Assembly: GCA_046760105.1 (NCBI GenBank)
Contig: JBHIDJ010000003.1
Coordinates: forward strand, 1 to 64,000
Source: JBHIDJ01 sp046760105
Lineage (GTDB): Bacteria > Pseudomonadota > Gammaproteobacteria > Acidiferrobacterales > SPGG2
Length of the DNA stretch: 64,000 nucleotides
Direction of reading: 5' to 3'
The notes beneath the pieces were generated by a model. That model was given only the letters and a program-made list of their open reading frames with translations. It made no database searches and was not told the DNA's origin. Position numbers and translations under genes: made by a program. Shown here in pieces: positions 16,871 to 27,086 of this stretch; the stretch's first letter is position 1, and each line of letters begins with the position of its first letter.

Positions 16871-17433
16871 CAGAGGGCTTTGAAGAGCTAGAAGCGGTTA
16901 CCGTCATCGACCTGTTGCGACGCGCACAAATCGATGTCAGCGTTGCTGGCCTCGCATCGGGACCGGTAAAGGGGAGCCGCAGTACCGTTATCGTTCCGGA
17001 TCTAAGCCTGGATGCGGCGTTGGGCCGAGAATACGACATGGTCGTGCTGCCTGGGGGGCAGCCCGGCGCTACTCATCTCGAACAAGATGAGCGGATTATG
17101 GCCCTACTAAGAAAGATGGCGACGGAGCAACGTTATACCGCGGCCATCTGTGCCGCCCCGAAAGTGCTTGCGGCCGCCGGGATCCTAAACGGCAAGCGCG
17201 CCACCAGCTACCCCGATGCTATCGATGCGGATCAGTACCCGCAGGTCACGCTTGCCGCGCAGAGCTATGTCACCGACGGCCAAGTGGTGACGTCCAAGGG
17301 TCCCGGCACCGCCATGGATTTCGCCCTAGAGCTCATCCGTTTGCTCGTAGGCAAGCAAAAGCGCGACGAAGTCGAGGCGGCTCTGCAAAGACCCGCCGAA
17401 CAAGCGCTTTCCCAGCTCGCCGATTGGGGATAG
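16846..17433 (+). CDS. DJ-1/PfpI family protein (YajL-like)
   Basis: A 195-residue cytoplasmic protein of the DJ-1 superfamily, associated with protection from oxidative or glyoxal damage. Visible are VPLAEGFEELEAV with the conserved Glu, MVVLPGGQPGA, and the nucleophile elbow AAICAAPKVLAAAG with the reactive Cys. The start overlaps the end of the deacetylase gene by 25 bases and is preceded by GAGGAGCAAAAACG. Closest in length to YajL/DJ-1. Confidence 0.93.
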   Translation: MANVLVPLAEGFEELEAVTVIDLLRRAQIDVSVAGLASGPVKGSRSTVIVPDLSLDAALGREYDMVVLPGGQPGATHLEQDERIMALLRKMATEQRYTAAICAAPKVLAAAGILNGKRATSYPDAIDADQYPQVTLAAQSYVTDGQVVTSKGPGTAMDFALELIRLLVGKQKRDEVEAALQRPAEQALSQLADWG

Positions 17434-18004
17434 TCACCCTCGTGAACCGTTAGTCGTGAGTCGTTAGTCGTAGACTGCAGTCATAGACTGCTTCGGCTAA
17501 CCTCCCTTTGGTCAAGCCGAGCCGCCCCCTCTCCATCCCTCCCCCATAAAAGGGGGAGGGTGTATTGTTTTTTTGGCCCCTTGGTCAAGCCGAACGCCAA
17601 GGGAAGCCGAAGGGCAGGCCCGAAGGGGAGTGGGAAGGACACCACTCGTTCGCCCCAAGCACAGGGATGTGCTTTGGGCGCACCCTCTGAGGCGACTGAA
17701 GGCGTGAGAGTAGCCGCGAAGTTTGCGGCCGCAGACCCAGGGCGTCCTTTCTTTGCGTCCCCTTTCTTTGGACGAGCAAAGAAAGGGGACCCGTCGTACG
17801 GGGGCGGAACCCCGTTAATAGAACCGTCGCCGCAGGTGATGTGCAGGGATGCACAAGTGCCGCGAGCGCAGGGCGGGGATTGTTCCTACAATCCGCTCGC
17901 ATTTCCTCCATCCCTGGAGGTCAGACGCGCACGACTCCATGGAGGGAGGAGGTAGAACCGCGTCGGGAACAGCGGTCGAGGAGCGGCCGACACGAACAAG
18001 GGAT
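17434..18004. repeat. Gene-free, repeat-rich spacer of about 570 bases
   Basis: Begins with GTGAACCGTTAGTCGTGAG and related GTTAGTCGTAG words (17443-17475), which match the complement of the first 20 bases of the window. Two TTGGTCAAGCC copies follow (17508-17518, 17581-17591), flanking a hairpin CCCTCCCCC/GGGGGAGGG (17537-17560). The rest (about 17640-17830) is a mosaic with internal echoes such as CCTTTCTTTG and CAAAGAAAGG that looks like a dispersed element. Open frames across it read as low-complexity text, so I call no gene. Confidence 0.6.
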
Positions 18005-18700
18005 TTATCGGAAATCGAACCGCGTGTTGAAAAAGATGCGGCTGCGGTCGTAACGTTCTAAATCAAGGCTGAAATTTTCAAGCGTGTAATCTGCACCGGC
18101 ACTCAGGCGCCAGTTGGGGCGTACGCGCCAGTCCCATCCCGCGGTCACGCGCGAATATTCGGTCGACGCGGCAAGGGGATCCGCGGTGACATCGTTGTCG
18201 TAGTCACTGCGTAACATCTTGAACGACACAAATGGGCTGTGTTTTTCGAAGAGCTTCAAGCGACCGCCGAGCGTAAACCCAAAGTACCTTCGCTCCAAAT
18301 GCTGGAAAACCTCATCCCGTGCGTCCTCATCCCCCACAAATAAACTACCGGTCAGTTGCATTCTGCCTGCCCACTGCCGGGTCCACGCCAGCGACGCCAT
18401 CGTACTGACTGAATCGTACGGAGTTTCCTCTAGATATACGTCATCACCGTAGCCGGCCGACAGCATAAACGTATTATCTTCGTTTAACCGATGTTGCCAG
18501 TTGAGCGCCAGCAGGCCCTGGCCACGGTTGCGCCCGTTGAGTACGGTCGGGTGTTGATAAAAAAGCGATGGCGGCTCGAGTCCCTGCTCCCAGCCGCGTT
18601 CCGGGTAGGGCCGAAACGTCGTGTCGCCAAAGACCAGACTCGGGAGCGCAACGCTGAGCAACAGCCCCAGGCAAAAACGTATTTTCAAGCTCGCGTTCAT
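18005..18700 (-). CDS. Putative outer-membrane beta-barrel protein
   Basis: From the ATG at 18700 the product has 231 residues. A signal peptide (MNASLKIRFCLGLLLSVAL, cleaved near VFG) is followed by alternating hydrophobic/polar strands typical of a barrel (LLALNWQHRL, FMLSAGYGDD, FGFTLGGRLKLF, WRLSAGADYTLENFSL). It ends in SRIFFNTRFDFR, close to barrel C-termini, although the last residue is Arg rather than Phe. No specific family recognised. It is downstream of ubiB but with about 85 bases between. Confidence 0.7.
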   Translation of the reverse strand: MNASLKIRFCLGLLLSVALPSLVFGDTTFRPYPERGWEQGLEPPSLFYQHPTVLNGRNRGQGLLALNWQHRLNEDNTFMLSAGYGDDVYLEETPYDSVSTMASLAWTRQWAGRMQLTGSLFVGDEDARDEVFQHLERRYFGFTLGGRLKLFEKHSPFVSFKMLRSDYDNDVTADPLAASTEYSRVTAGWDWRVRPNWRLSAGADYTLENFSLDLERYDRSRIFFNTRFDFR

Positions 18701-18785
18701 AACGCACTGCAACACGGCATCCATTCCTTGGCCCTATATTAAATCGGAAGTTCGCCCTTTCAAACCCAAAAGCCGTACCGTTCGT

Positions 18786-20444
18786 CTAAGAATTTCGTCT
18801 GGGCCACGCGCGAACGAGAAAGACAATACCTACGCCCGCTAGGATCCAACCGAGTATCGGTACCACCATCCATCCGGGCAGCGCGTAAGCGTTGATACCG
18901 AGCGCGACAACGCTTGAAAAGATGAGCCCTACACCAAGTATAGCAAAAAACAACCGCCTGTAATTGACCCCCATCTGCACCCGCAGTCCTTGTAGCTCCT
19001 TCGATCTCCACCCAATTTCTAGATCTCCGGAGCGCACACGCTCGAGCACCTCATGCGCAACGCCCGGGAATTTCGGCGCGATTTCCCACCATCTGGGAAG
19101 CTCCTGGCGCAACGTGCGTAGCAGCGCCCGCGGCCCGAGGTGTTCACGCGTCCAGTCCTCCAGAAACGGTTTGGCGGTCTCCCAAAGATCGAGTTCGGGA
19201 TACAAACGGCGCCCGAGACCTTCGATGTTGAACAGGGTTTTCTGAAGTAGAACCAGCTGCGGTTGCACTTCCATATCGAAACGGCGTGCGGTCTGAAAGA
19301 GGTGCAATAGGAGCCTGCCGAACGATATGTCTTTGATGGGTTTGGCAAAAATAGGTTCGCATACGGCGCGAATGGCCGCTTCGAATTCATCGACTCGGGT
19401 TCCCGGCGGGACCCAACCGGCACGCACGTGCGCCTCCGAGACGGCGCGGTAATCGCGATTGAAGAAGGCGAGAAAGTTTTCTGCCAAATAACGTTTGTCC
19501 TGCTCGCCCAAGGACCCCATGATGCCGAAATCAACCGCACGATATTGTCCTTCCGGTGTAACAAAGATATTGCCGGGATGCATGTCAGCGTGGAAAAACC
19601 CGTCGCGGAACGCCTGGGTAAAGAATATCTTCACGCCGTTGTGGGCTAACCGCCGCATATTAATGCCGGCCGCCTTCAGTGCCTCCACATCACTGATGGG
19701 AATACCACTGATGCGCTCCATGACCATGACCTCGCGCCGGGTGAGGTCCCAGTACACTTGCGGAACATACAGCATGTCGGAGTCCGCGAAGTTCGCGCGG
19801 AGTTGGCTGGCGTTGGCTGCTTCGCGTCGCAGGTCGAGCTCATCTCCTAGGGTTTTGTTGAACTCACCGACCACCTCTACCGGGCGCAACCGCCTGACGT
19901 CCGTGGAATAGCGTCTGGCTAGACGCGCCACTACATGGAGAACCGCGATATCACGCGCCACCACTCGTTCCACGCCCGGCCTCAGGACTTTGACCGCCAC
20001 CTCTGTTCCATCCGAGAACCGCGCGAAATGGACCTGCGCAACCGAAGCCGAGGCACCAGGTGAACGATCGAACTCATGGAAGTAGTCGCTTAGCTTCCCA
20101 CCATAGCCGCGTTCGATGATCGCGACCGCCTGCTCTGCCGGAAACGGGGGCACGCGGTCTTGGAGCTTGCTGAGCTCCATCGCGACATCTTCTGGCAGCA
20201 GATCCGGCCGCGTGGAGATGATCTGACCGAACTTGACAAAGATGGGGCCCAGCTCCTCGAGCGCCTCGCGCAGCCGCACACCCCTCGGCACCGGTCGGCG
20301 GCGTCGCCAACGCCAGGGCATCACCCGTAACAGCAACCGGTAGGGACGAAACAGGTGGATCGCCGTAACAAACTCGTCGAGGTCGTGCTTCACAAGGATA
20401 CGAGTGATGCGAAGGAGGCGCCCAAACTGGGCAGGCTTCATCAT
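18786..20444 (-). CDS. ubiB: Ubiquinone biosynthesis protein UbiB (ABC1/ADCK-type atypical kinase)
   Basis: From the ATG at 20444, overlapping the ubiJ stop, it has 552 residues, as for known UbiB. Present are the family KxGQ motif (VKFGQIISTRPDLLP), the alanine-rich loop region ASVAQVHFARF, VAVKVLRPG, and HADMHPGN plus VDFGIMG of the kinase-like core. Two C-terminal membrane helices (about 500-545) anchor it in the inner membrane. It supports ubiquinone synthesis. A longer frame reaching 20699 would run through ubiJ and is rejected. Confidence 0.95.
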   Translation of the reverse strand: MMKPAQFGRLLRITRILVKHDLDEFVTAIHLFRPYRLLLRVMPWRWRRRRPVPRGVRLREALEELGPIFVKFGQIISTRPDLLPEDVAMELSKLQDRVPPFPAEQAVAIIERGYGGKLSDYFHEFDRSPGASASVAQVHFARFSDGTEVAVKVLRPGVERVVARDIAVLHVVARLARRYSTDVRRLRPVEVVGEFNKTLGDELDLRREAANASQLRANFADSDMLYVPQVYWDLTRREVMVMERISGIPISDVEALKAAGINMRRLAHNGVKIFFTQAFRDGFFHADMHPGNIFVTPEGQYRAVDFGIMGSLGEQDKRYLAENFLAFFNRDYRAVSEAHVRAGWVPPGTRVDEFEAAIRAVCEPIFAKPIKDISFGRLLLHLFQTARRFDMEVQPQLVLLQKTLFNIEGLGRRLYPELDLWETAKPFLEDWTREHLGPRALLRTLRQELPRWWEIAPKFPGVAHEVLERVRSGDLEIGWRSKELQGLRVQMGVNYRRLFFAILGVGLIFSSVVALGINAYALPGWMVVPILGWILAGVGIVFLVRAWPRRNS

Positions 20445-21067
20445 CGCTTGTGCTCCCGTAAGCGGCGCAGCCGTGCCTCCAAACGATCCGTATCGGCTCG
20501 CAGGACATCGACCGCTTCCAGAAAAGCCTCTACCCGGGCACGAGTAGCCAACACACGACTTTCTTCTTGCAAATACTCGGCGAGATCCGCGCCCAGCGTT
20601 TGCGCGGATTGCCGCTGCCACGCCCGCGCGTCCCGCACAAAATTGCCGAGCTTGTGTGCCGCGACATCTCCGACCACGTGCGACACCTGCTCCTCCCAAT
20701 CGATATCCAGATTTTCCATGACTCGTTGAAAGCGCCTACCAAGCTCCACATCGCCACTCGTCTCCAGTTCGCCGGCGGCGAACAGCTCCAGTCTCGCACC
20801 ACCTCGCAGCAGCCGGAGAAACGTCGGCAACGTGCCACGCAAGGTGACATCGACCTCGTCGTCATAATTGGAAAGCAGTCTTAGTCCTGCCGCCGTGGGT
20901 AACACATAGATCTCTGAGGCTGAAGCGAAAGGGACGCCCCCTGCGATGCACAGGCGGATCACCTTTCCCTCGAAAGGGGCAAGCCTGTCCAGGCTCTCAC
21001 CATCCAGCCGCACCAGGCGATTGACTACCTGTTCCAGGACGTTGACCAAGAATCCTGGTTCATTCAC
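20441..21067 (-). CDS. ubiJ: Ubiquinone biosynthesis accessory factor UbiJ
   Basis: SCP2-domain protein that binds ubiquinone intermediates and organises the soluble Ubi complex. It has 208 residues: N-terminal SCP2-like part (about 10-110), a GELETSGDVELGRRFQ segment, and a C-terminal basic coiled-coil tail (VLATRARVEAFLEAVDVLR). It lies between ubiE and ubiB, the conserved gammaproteobacterial order, and its stop overlaps the ubiB start. Confidence 0.92.
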   Translation of the reverse strand: MNEPGFLVNVLEQVVNRLVRLDGESLDRLAPFEGKVIRLCIAGGVPFASASEIYVLPTAAGLRLLSNYDDEVDVTLRGTLPTFLRLLRGGARLELFAAGELETSGDVELGRRFQRVMENLDIDWEEQVSHVVGDVAAHKLGNFVRDARAWQRQSAQTLGADLAEYLQEESRVLATRARVEAFLEAVDVLRADTDRLEARLRRLREHKR

Positions 21068-21187
21068 ACGTGTACCTCAATCGATCATGTCACACAGCTC
21101 ATGCCAATTGGTAGTTTTCACACAAATAGGTATGCGTGCACTGAAAAGAGGGTGAATGAACCGATTCGCGCTGTCGACACTCGCGTA

Positions 21188-21952
21188 CTAGATCTTATAG
21201 GCCTTGTGCAACGCTACGATGCCGCCGCTCAGATTGAAATAATCGACACGCGCAAACCCAGCCGCTTGCATCATCCCCTTTAGTTCCTCCTGATCGGGAT
21301 GCTTACGAATGGACTCGACCAGGTAACGGTAGCTCGGCTCGTCGCGAGCCACCAGCCGACCCAATAGCGGTATGACACCGAACGAATAGGCACTATAGAG
21401 TGTTGCCAGACCAGGCCGTACCGGACGTGAGAATTCCAGTACAAGCATTCGTCCAGCCGGTCTCAGCACACGGTACATGGACTCCAGCGCCTGATCCATA
21501 TGAGTCATATTACGGAGGCCGAACCCGATACTGATGCAATCGAAGTGATCGTCAGGGAACGGCAGGTTTTCCGCGTCCGCCTGCACAAACTCGACGTTAC
21601 CGACTATCCCACGATCGACAAGTCGCTGGCGGCCGACTTTGAGCATGGACTCGTTTACATCGGTGAGCACAACGCGACCGCGCGTGCCCACGCGTTTTGC
21701 AAACAAACACGCGAGATCACCGGTGCCGCCGGCGACGTCAAGTACCCGCTGTCCCTCGCGAACGCCACTTTGCCGCGCGGTGAACTGCTTCCACAGGCGG
21801 TGAATGCCCAAGGACATTAAGTCGTTCATCAGATCATATCTTTCGGCGACCGAATGAAAAACGTCCGCCACGAGGTTCTCTTTCGCGGACTCCGGGACCT
21901 CGTGAGAACCAAAATGGGTCGTCTTGTCGTGGCCTTTAGCTGCTTGTGTCAC
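21188..21952 (-). CDS. ubiE: Demethylmenaquinone/2-methoxy-benzoquinol methyltransferase UbiE
   Basis: SAM-dependent C-methyltransferase of ubiquinone (and menaquinone) synthesis. It has 254 residues, the family length. Motifs: [23 protein letters not shown] motif [26 protein letters not shown], and the C-terminal [16 protein letters not shown]. First gene of the ubiE-ubiJ-ubiB run; a DUF971 gene sits 9 bases upstream and is probably co-transcribed. Confidence 0.97.
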   Translation of the reverse strand: MTQAAKGHDKTTHFGSHEVPESAKENLVADVFHSVAERYDLMNDLMSLGIHRLWKQFTARQSGVREGQRVLDVAGGTGDLACLFAKRVGTRGRVVLTDVNESMLKVGRQRLVDRGIVGNVEFVQADAENLPFPDDHFDCISIGFGLRNMTHMDQALESMYRVLRPAGRMLVLEFSRPVRPGLATLYSAYSFGVIPLLGRLVARDEPSYRYLVESIRKHPDQEELKGMMQAAGFARVDYFNLSGGIVALHKAYKI

Positions 21953-21961
21953 GGTGTGTGC

Positions 21962-22339
21962 TCACGCTACCGGCTTCGGGTCACGTTTGTGTCCGGCCTT
22001 TTGAAGGCGGTCGACATATTGCTGCCATAGCTGTTTCTGATTGACGCCGAGATGATATAACCATTCCCAAGAATACAAGCCGGTGTTATGGCCATCGTCG
22101 AAGTGCAGACAAACGGCGTAGGTTCCCACCGGCTCGATGTTGGTGATGTTTACGTTCTCCTTGCCGACCTGGAGTACGTCCTGGCCGGGCCCATGACCTT
22201 GCACCTCCGCCGACGGCGAATACACCCGTAAGTACTCACAAGGGAACTTGAAGCGCGTGTGGTCATCGAACGCGACTTCGAGGATACGCGACTTCTGGTG
22301 CAGCCTAATGTCAGTCGGCCTGACCTTGCGTTTTTCCAT
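21962..22339 (-). CDS. DUF971 family protein
   Basis: A 125-residue protein with the DUF971 (gamma-butyrobetaine hydroxylase N-terminal-like) pattern: PTDIRLHQKSRILEVAFDD, FPCEYLRVYSPSAEVQGHG, and VGTYAVCLHFDDGHNTGLYSW with YHLG. Members are found fused to Fe-S carrier (ApbC/Mrp) proteins or beside ubiE; their role is unproven. It precedes ubiE at 9 bases, suggesting one transcript. Confidence 0.9.
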   Translation of the reverse strand: MEKRKVRPTDIRLHQKSRILEVAFDDHTRFKFPCEYLRVYSPSAEVQGHGPGQDVLQVGKENVNITNIEPVGTYAVCLHFDDGHNTGLYSWEWLYHLGVNQKQLWQQYVDRLQKAGHKRDPKPVA

Positions 22340-22441
22340 AGTGAAACCTCAGACGTTTCCCGCATGGGAAACCATGCGATTATACCGGTTTCACGATAGA
22401 TAAGTGCCTAAAAAAGCAGGCAAAACGCTACTAGGCTCGCG

Positions 22442-23713
22442 CTAGCGGCCGAACGAATCGATGAACATCCCTTTGAACATGAAGAAGAACATGATCGCTA
22501 GCAGTGCGCCCGCGGGCAGGGTAACAATCCAGGACATGAAGATGTTGGCCACCACGCGAATATTGATCGCGGCAATGCCGCGGGCGAAGCCAACGCCCAG
22601 TACGGCGCCCACCAGTGTATGGGTGGTAGAAATGGGCAGCCCCGTAAACGACGCCAACACGACTGTACTCGCCGCAGACAGATTGGCGGCAAACCCGCGG
22701 CTGGGGGTGAGTTCCGTAATTCTCTTACCGACGGTCAGCATGACCCGGTAACCAAACGTGAGTAGGCCGATCACGATGCCACCCCCACCGGCCAACAACA
22801 CCCACGGAGGCAGCGGCGATTTCTGTAGTACCTGGCCGGTGGTGACTGTGCTTATGACCGCCGCCATGGGACCCACCGCGTTGGCGACATCATTGGAGCC
22901 GTGCGCAAACGCAACGGCGGCGGCCGTGAAGATCATCAATACCCCGAATACTTTTTCTACACTGGCGAAATGGAACTCGCGGTCGGCCTCCGGATCGATC
23001 TTGATGCGTTTAACCAAAGAGACGCCGAGCAACGTAGCCACAACAGCCAGTAGTAGTGCGATGCCGAAGCTTTCTGCCGACGTGAGGTTCAAGCCGACGT
23101 GCTTGAGCCCCTTTGTGAGGGTGAGCATGACGATGACAAAGCTGACGGCGAAGATATAGATCGGCCCGTATTTCTTGGCGTTCTTTAGGGGTTCCTCCGT
23201 ATTGATGATTAGCGTCTGGATACTGTTGAACACAGCAAAGGCGACGGCGCCCGCGAGCACGGGTGACACCACCCAGCTCATGGCAATGGTTCCCACTTTT
23301 TTCCACTGTACCGCGTCCACGCCTATGCCGACGGCGGCAAAGCCTACCACCGCCCCGACAATCGTATGGGTAGTGGAGACGGGCCAACCCCGTCGCGACG
23401 CGATCAATAGCCACACCCCCGAGGCGAGCAGGGCGGCGAGCATCCCGTATATCAGTAGATCCGGCGCATCGGCGAAGACAGAGGCATCGATAATCCCTTT
23501 ACGTATGGTGGAGGTCACCTCGCCACCGGCGAGATAGGCCCCGGCGAACTCGAATATGGCGGCGATAATCACCGCCTGTATCACCGTGAGCGCGCGCGAG
23601 CCGACCGACGTCGCCATCGCGTTGGCGACATCGTTGGCACCAATCCCCCAAGCCATAAACAGGCCGAAGGCGGTAGCAAGTGACAGGAAAACGAGGGTCG
23701 AATCTATGGACAC
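22442..23713 (-). CDS. PiT-family inorganic phosphate transporter
   Basis: Low-affinity phosphate permease of the inner membrane. It has 423 residues with about ten membrane helices in two inverted halves. The duplicated signatures are visible as WGIGANDVANAMATSVGSRA (N-half) and AHGSNDVANAVGPMAAV (C-half), along with VSTTHTIVGAVVG and ISTTHTLVGAVLG. It is preceded by a PhoU-like DUF47 gene 6 bases away; such pairs are usually one operon in which the DUF47 protein controls the transporter. Confidence 0.95.
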   Translation of the reverse strand: MSIDSTLVFLSLATAFGLFMAWGIGANDVANAMATSVGSRALTVIQAVIIAAIFEFAGAYLAGGEVTSTIRKGIIDASVFADAPDLLIYGMLAALLASGVWLLIASRRGWPVSTTHTIVGAVVGFAAVGIGVDAVQWKKVGTIAMSWVVSPVLAGAVAFAVFNSIQTLIINTEEPLKNAKKYGPIYIFAVSFVIVMLTLTKGLKHVGLNLTSAESFGIALLLAVVATLLGVSLVKRIKIDPEADREFHFASVEKVFGVLMIFTAAAVAFAHGSNDVANAVGPMAAVISTVTTGQVLQKSPLPPWVLLAGGGGIVIGLLTFGYRVMLTVGKRITELTPSRGFAANLSAASTVVLASFTGLPISTTHTLVGAVLGVGFARGIAAINIRVVANIFMSWIVTLPAGALLAIMFFFMFKGMFIDSFGR

Positions 23714-23719
23714 GCCCGG

Positions 23720-24397
23720 CTATCTCGCTAGCAACAGTTGCAAGCGACTGCCGACTCGCTGGGCGTAATCCGCTACCTGCCCGACCCCCTCGATTAGCTG
23801 GTACGTAAACATCACATCCGTGGGACGTAGATCGTCCTCGAGCCCGTAGAGAATGGCGCGCAGACGCACTTGTATGCGATCCGTCTCGCTCTCGATGGTG
23901 TTGAGCTCGACGATCATACTTTCCACACGTTCGACCTCGATGCCGCGAAAGCCAGTCTCCAACAGCTCGTCCAACTCATTGATGATCTCCAAGGCCTGCG
24001 CGGAGGCATCGATCACCCGATCTACGTATTCGCTAAAAAGCTCATGCATCTGTGGCGGCAAACGCATTTGGCGACCGCGCACAAGGCCAGCGATATCCTT
24101 CGCCTGATTCGCCATGTTGTCCTGCATCATCAAGACATCGAGCAGATCGCGCCGGTCAACCGGCATGAACAGGCCTATGTGAAGATTATGCCGTAGTTCT
24201 TTCTTTCGCGTGTCGGCTTCATGTTCCAACTGCGTAACCTGCTCTTGTATACGCGCGACTTCGGCCTCACTCCCGGTAAGCACGGCGGCAAAAAAGGGTT
24301 TTAACAGGCTCACACACGAATGTACCTTGGTCATGTGTTCCTGCAAGGGGCGAATAGGTGATTTTCCGAAAAGCTTGGTGAAATAACCGGTGGGCAT
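23720..24397 (-). CDS. DUF47 family (PhoU-like) regulator of the phosphate transporter
   Basis: A 225-residue, all-helical cytoplasmic protein of the TIGR00153/DUF47 type. It starts KLFGKSPIRPLQEHM, and has the metal-site-like LEHEADTRKKELRHNLH and DLLDVLMMQDNMANQAKDI segments. PhoU-like DUF47 proteins are typically encoded next to PiT transporters, as here (6-base spacing to the transporter gene). Confidence 0.92.
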   Translation of the reverse strand: MPTGYFTKLFGKSPIRPLQEHMTKVHSCVSLLKPFFAAVLTGSEAEVARIQEQVTQLEHEADTRKKELRHNLHIGLFMPVDRRDLLDVLMMQDNMANQAKDIAGLVRGRQMRLPPQMHELFSEYVDRVIDASAQALEIINELDELLETGFRGIEVERVESMIVELNTIESETDRIQVRLRAILYGLEDDLRPTDVMFTYQLIEGVGQVADYAQRVGSRLQLLLAR

Positions 24398-24586
24398 TCA
24401 GCTTTCCTCTCCAGTCAAAAAACGCCCTTTATTGTTGTAAAGGCATGAGTTAGGTACGCAATATAGGCACAACGCTGAGGCGCTGCAACGATGTTGTCGT
24501 CGCAAAGTTTGGTTACACTACACGCCTTTCCTTAGCCGTTTAGATTTCGGTAATTACTGCTACCGCGCCCGGGGCGGCCCCTCTAT

Positions 24587-25606
<1,020 letters not shown>

Positions 25607-25787
25607 TTAGATCTCCAACTGCGGGGACATGGCCTAGGGTATATAAAAACCCCTACCGACAGCAACGAACTTCCCTGCCCCGCAGCAGTTGCGCGCACAT
25701 GGTGTAGGACACGTGGCCCGCAGATGTAGCGCTAGCAACGGCGCCCATCGGTGACCCCTGAGCGGTGGGTGGAGGTAGAACTATGGC

Positions 25788-26744
25788 CTATTTGGCCTTC
25801 TTTGCCTTCTTTTTCTTTGCCTTCTTGGCGGCCTTCTTCTTGGCTTTGGCTTTCTTTTTGACCTTTCTGGCCTTCTTGGCTGCTTTCTTCTTGGCCTTGG
25901 CCTTCTTCACTACTTTCACTTTCTTTTTCGCCCTCACCTTCTTTTTAACCTTCTTGGCGGCCTTCTTTTTCGCTATCTTCTTCTTAGCCACTTTCTTTTT
26001 CGCTTTCTTTTTCTTGGGCTTTGCAGCCTTTGGCTTAACCGTCGGCGGGCGCGCCGACGCCGCTTCGACTCGGCTCATCGCAGCCGCCAGCGGACGAATC
26101 TGTGCTTCGACGACATCACAGATATTCTTAAAGATGTCACTAACGCTCCCAATCCCGCGCACCGTCCGCAGCTTTCCTTGCGCTTTATAATAGGAAACCA
26201 ACGGTGCGGTCTGTTCCTCGTAGACTTCGAGGCGCTTGCGCACCGCGTCTTCGTTATCGTCCGCCCGATGATGCAACACCTGACCGGTCTCGTCGTCCCT
26301 GCCAGGAACCTTAGGGGGATGAAAGTAGATGTTGTAGATCCTGCCGGTCGACGGGGCGATGCGCCGTCCCGTCAGCCGTTTCATCAACACCTCTTTGTCG
26401 ACATCCACAAGAAGAGCGAGCTGCAACGGCTTACCCAGCCGCGCTAACATCGCGTCCAACTCCTGGGCCTGCGGGATATTGCGCGGGAACCCGTCGAGGA
26501 TAAATCCCGATCTCGCATCGGGTCTCGACAAGCGGTTTTGCACGACACCAAACATGACGTCGTCGGATACGAGCGCCCCCGCATCCATTGCCGCCTTCGC
26601 CCTTTTGCCTAGCTCCGTACCCGCTGCAACCTCATCGCGCAAGATATCGCCCGTCGCGATGTGGGGGATTTTAAACTTTTCGATCAATAGCTTAGCTTGT
26701 GTCCCCTTACCGGAACCTGGCGCTCCCAGAAGTACGATTCTCAT
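25788..26744 (-). CDS. adk: Adenylate kinase with a long lysine/alanine-rich C-terminal tail
   Basis: Residues 1 to about 218 form a normal long-type adenylate kinase (2 ADP to ATP + AMP): P-loop GAPGSGKGTQ, TGDILRDEV, DGFPRNIPQAQ, LID GRRIAPSTGRIYN to HHRADDNEDAVRKRL. Residues about 237-318 are an added tail made almost only of K, A, V and R in histone H1-like KKAAKKA, KKVAKKK patterns. Normal bacterial Adk has about 215 residues. The frame is continuous, with no stop or frameshift at the join. The tail might bind nucleic acid, ribosomes or membranes; this is inference. Divergent from the PPi-PFK gene. Confidence 0.95.
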   Translation of the reverse strand: MRIVLLGAPGSGKGTQAKLLIEKFKIPHIATGDILRDEVAAGTELGKRAKAAMDAGALVSDDVMFGVVQNRLSRPDARSGFILDGFPRNIPQAQELDAMLARLGKPLQLALLVDVDKEVLMKRLTGRRIAPSTGRIYNIYFHPPKVPGRDDETGQVLHHRADDNEDAVRKRLEVYEEQTAPLVSYYKAQGKLRTVRGIGSVSDIFKNICDVVEAQIRPLAAAMSRVEAASARPPTVKPKAAKPKKKKAKKKVAKKKIAKKKAAKKVKKKVRAKKKVKVVKKAKAKKKAAKKARKVKKKAKAKKKAAKKAKKKKAKKAK

Positions 26745-27086
26745 CTTTCTTCTCGCTTAGGTCTGTCGGATTTGCGGTCCCTGCTTTTGCCCCCTTGGAG
26801 CCGCGGCGGGGCTAAACTACCTTCTTGTCCCCCGACCGTCAATGGTTTTGGCGGCCTTAAGTACACGCAATTCTCCTATTTTCGCCGTAACCGTGATCGA
26901 TTACAGAAATTGCGTTAACCTACGCCCCGACTTTGAAGCTAGATCTTGGTCGCTACCTAAAGGGCGAACCGTCACGTGCGATTTGGCACCGCAGCCCCAA
27001 CATTAAACATAAGGCGGATACCCCATTTATCATTGAAAAAAATGCTCGGAATGCGGTGATTACGGTACTTTTTGGAAACTCATCCC
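26745..27086. other. Intergenic region between divergent adk and PPi-PFK genes
   Basis: About 340 bases without a credible gene. It must hold the promoters of both divergent genes. I see no strong hairpin, repeat or tRNA; the 100 bases next to the phosphofructokinase gene are A/T-rich (TTTATCATTGAAAAAAATGC), as expected for a promoter region. Confidence 0.5.

Noticed and set aside
17560..17955. A 131-codon frame in the repeat-rich spacer
   Set aside because: It runs through hairpins and repeated words, has low-complexity composition and no ribosome site.
20442..20699. N-terminal extension of UbiB by 85 residues
   Set aside because: It overlaps ubiJ out of frame; the ATG at 20444 overlaps the ubiJ stop and gives the normal UbiB length.
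25765..26190. Phe/Leu/Ala-rich frame on the plus strand opposite the adenylate kinase tail, resembling a membrane protein
   Set aside because: It is the exact complement of lysine codons (AAG/AAA read as CTT/TTT) of the Adk tail; the Adk frame has a real domain in front.
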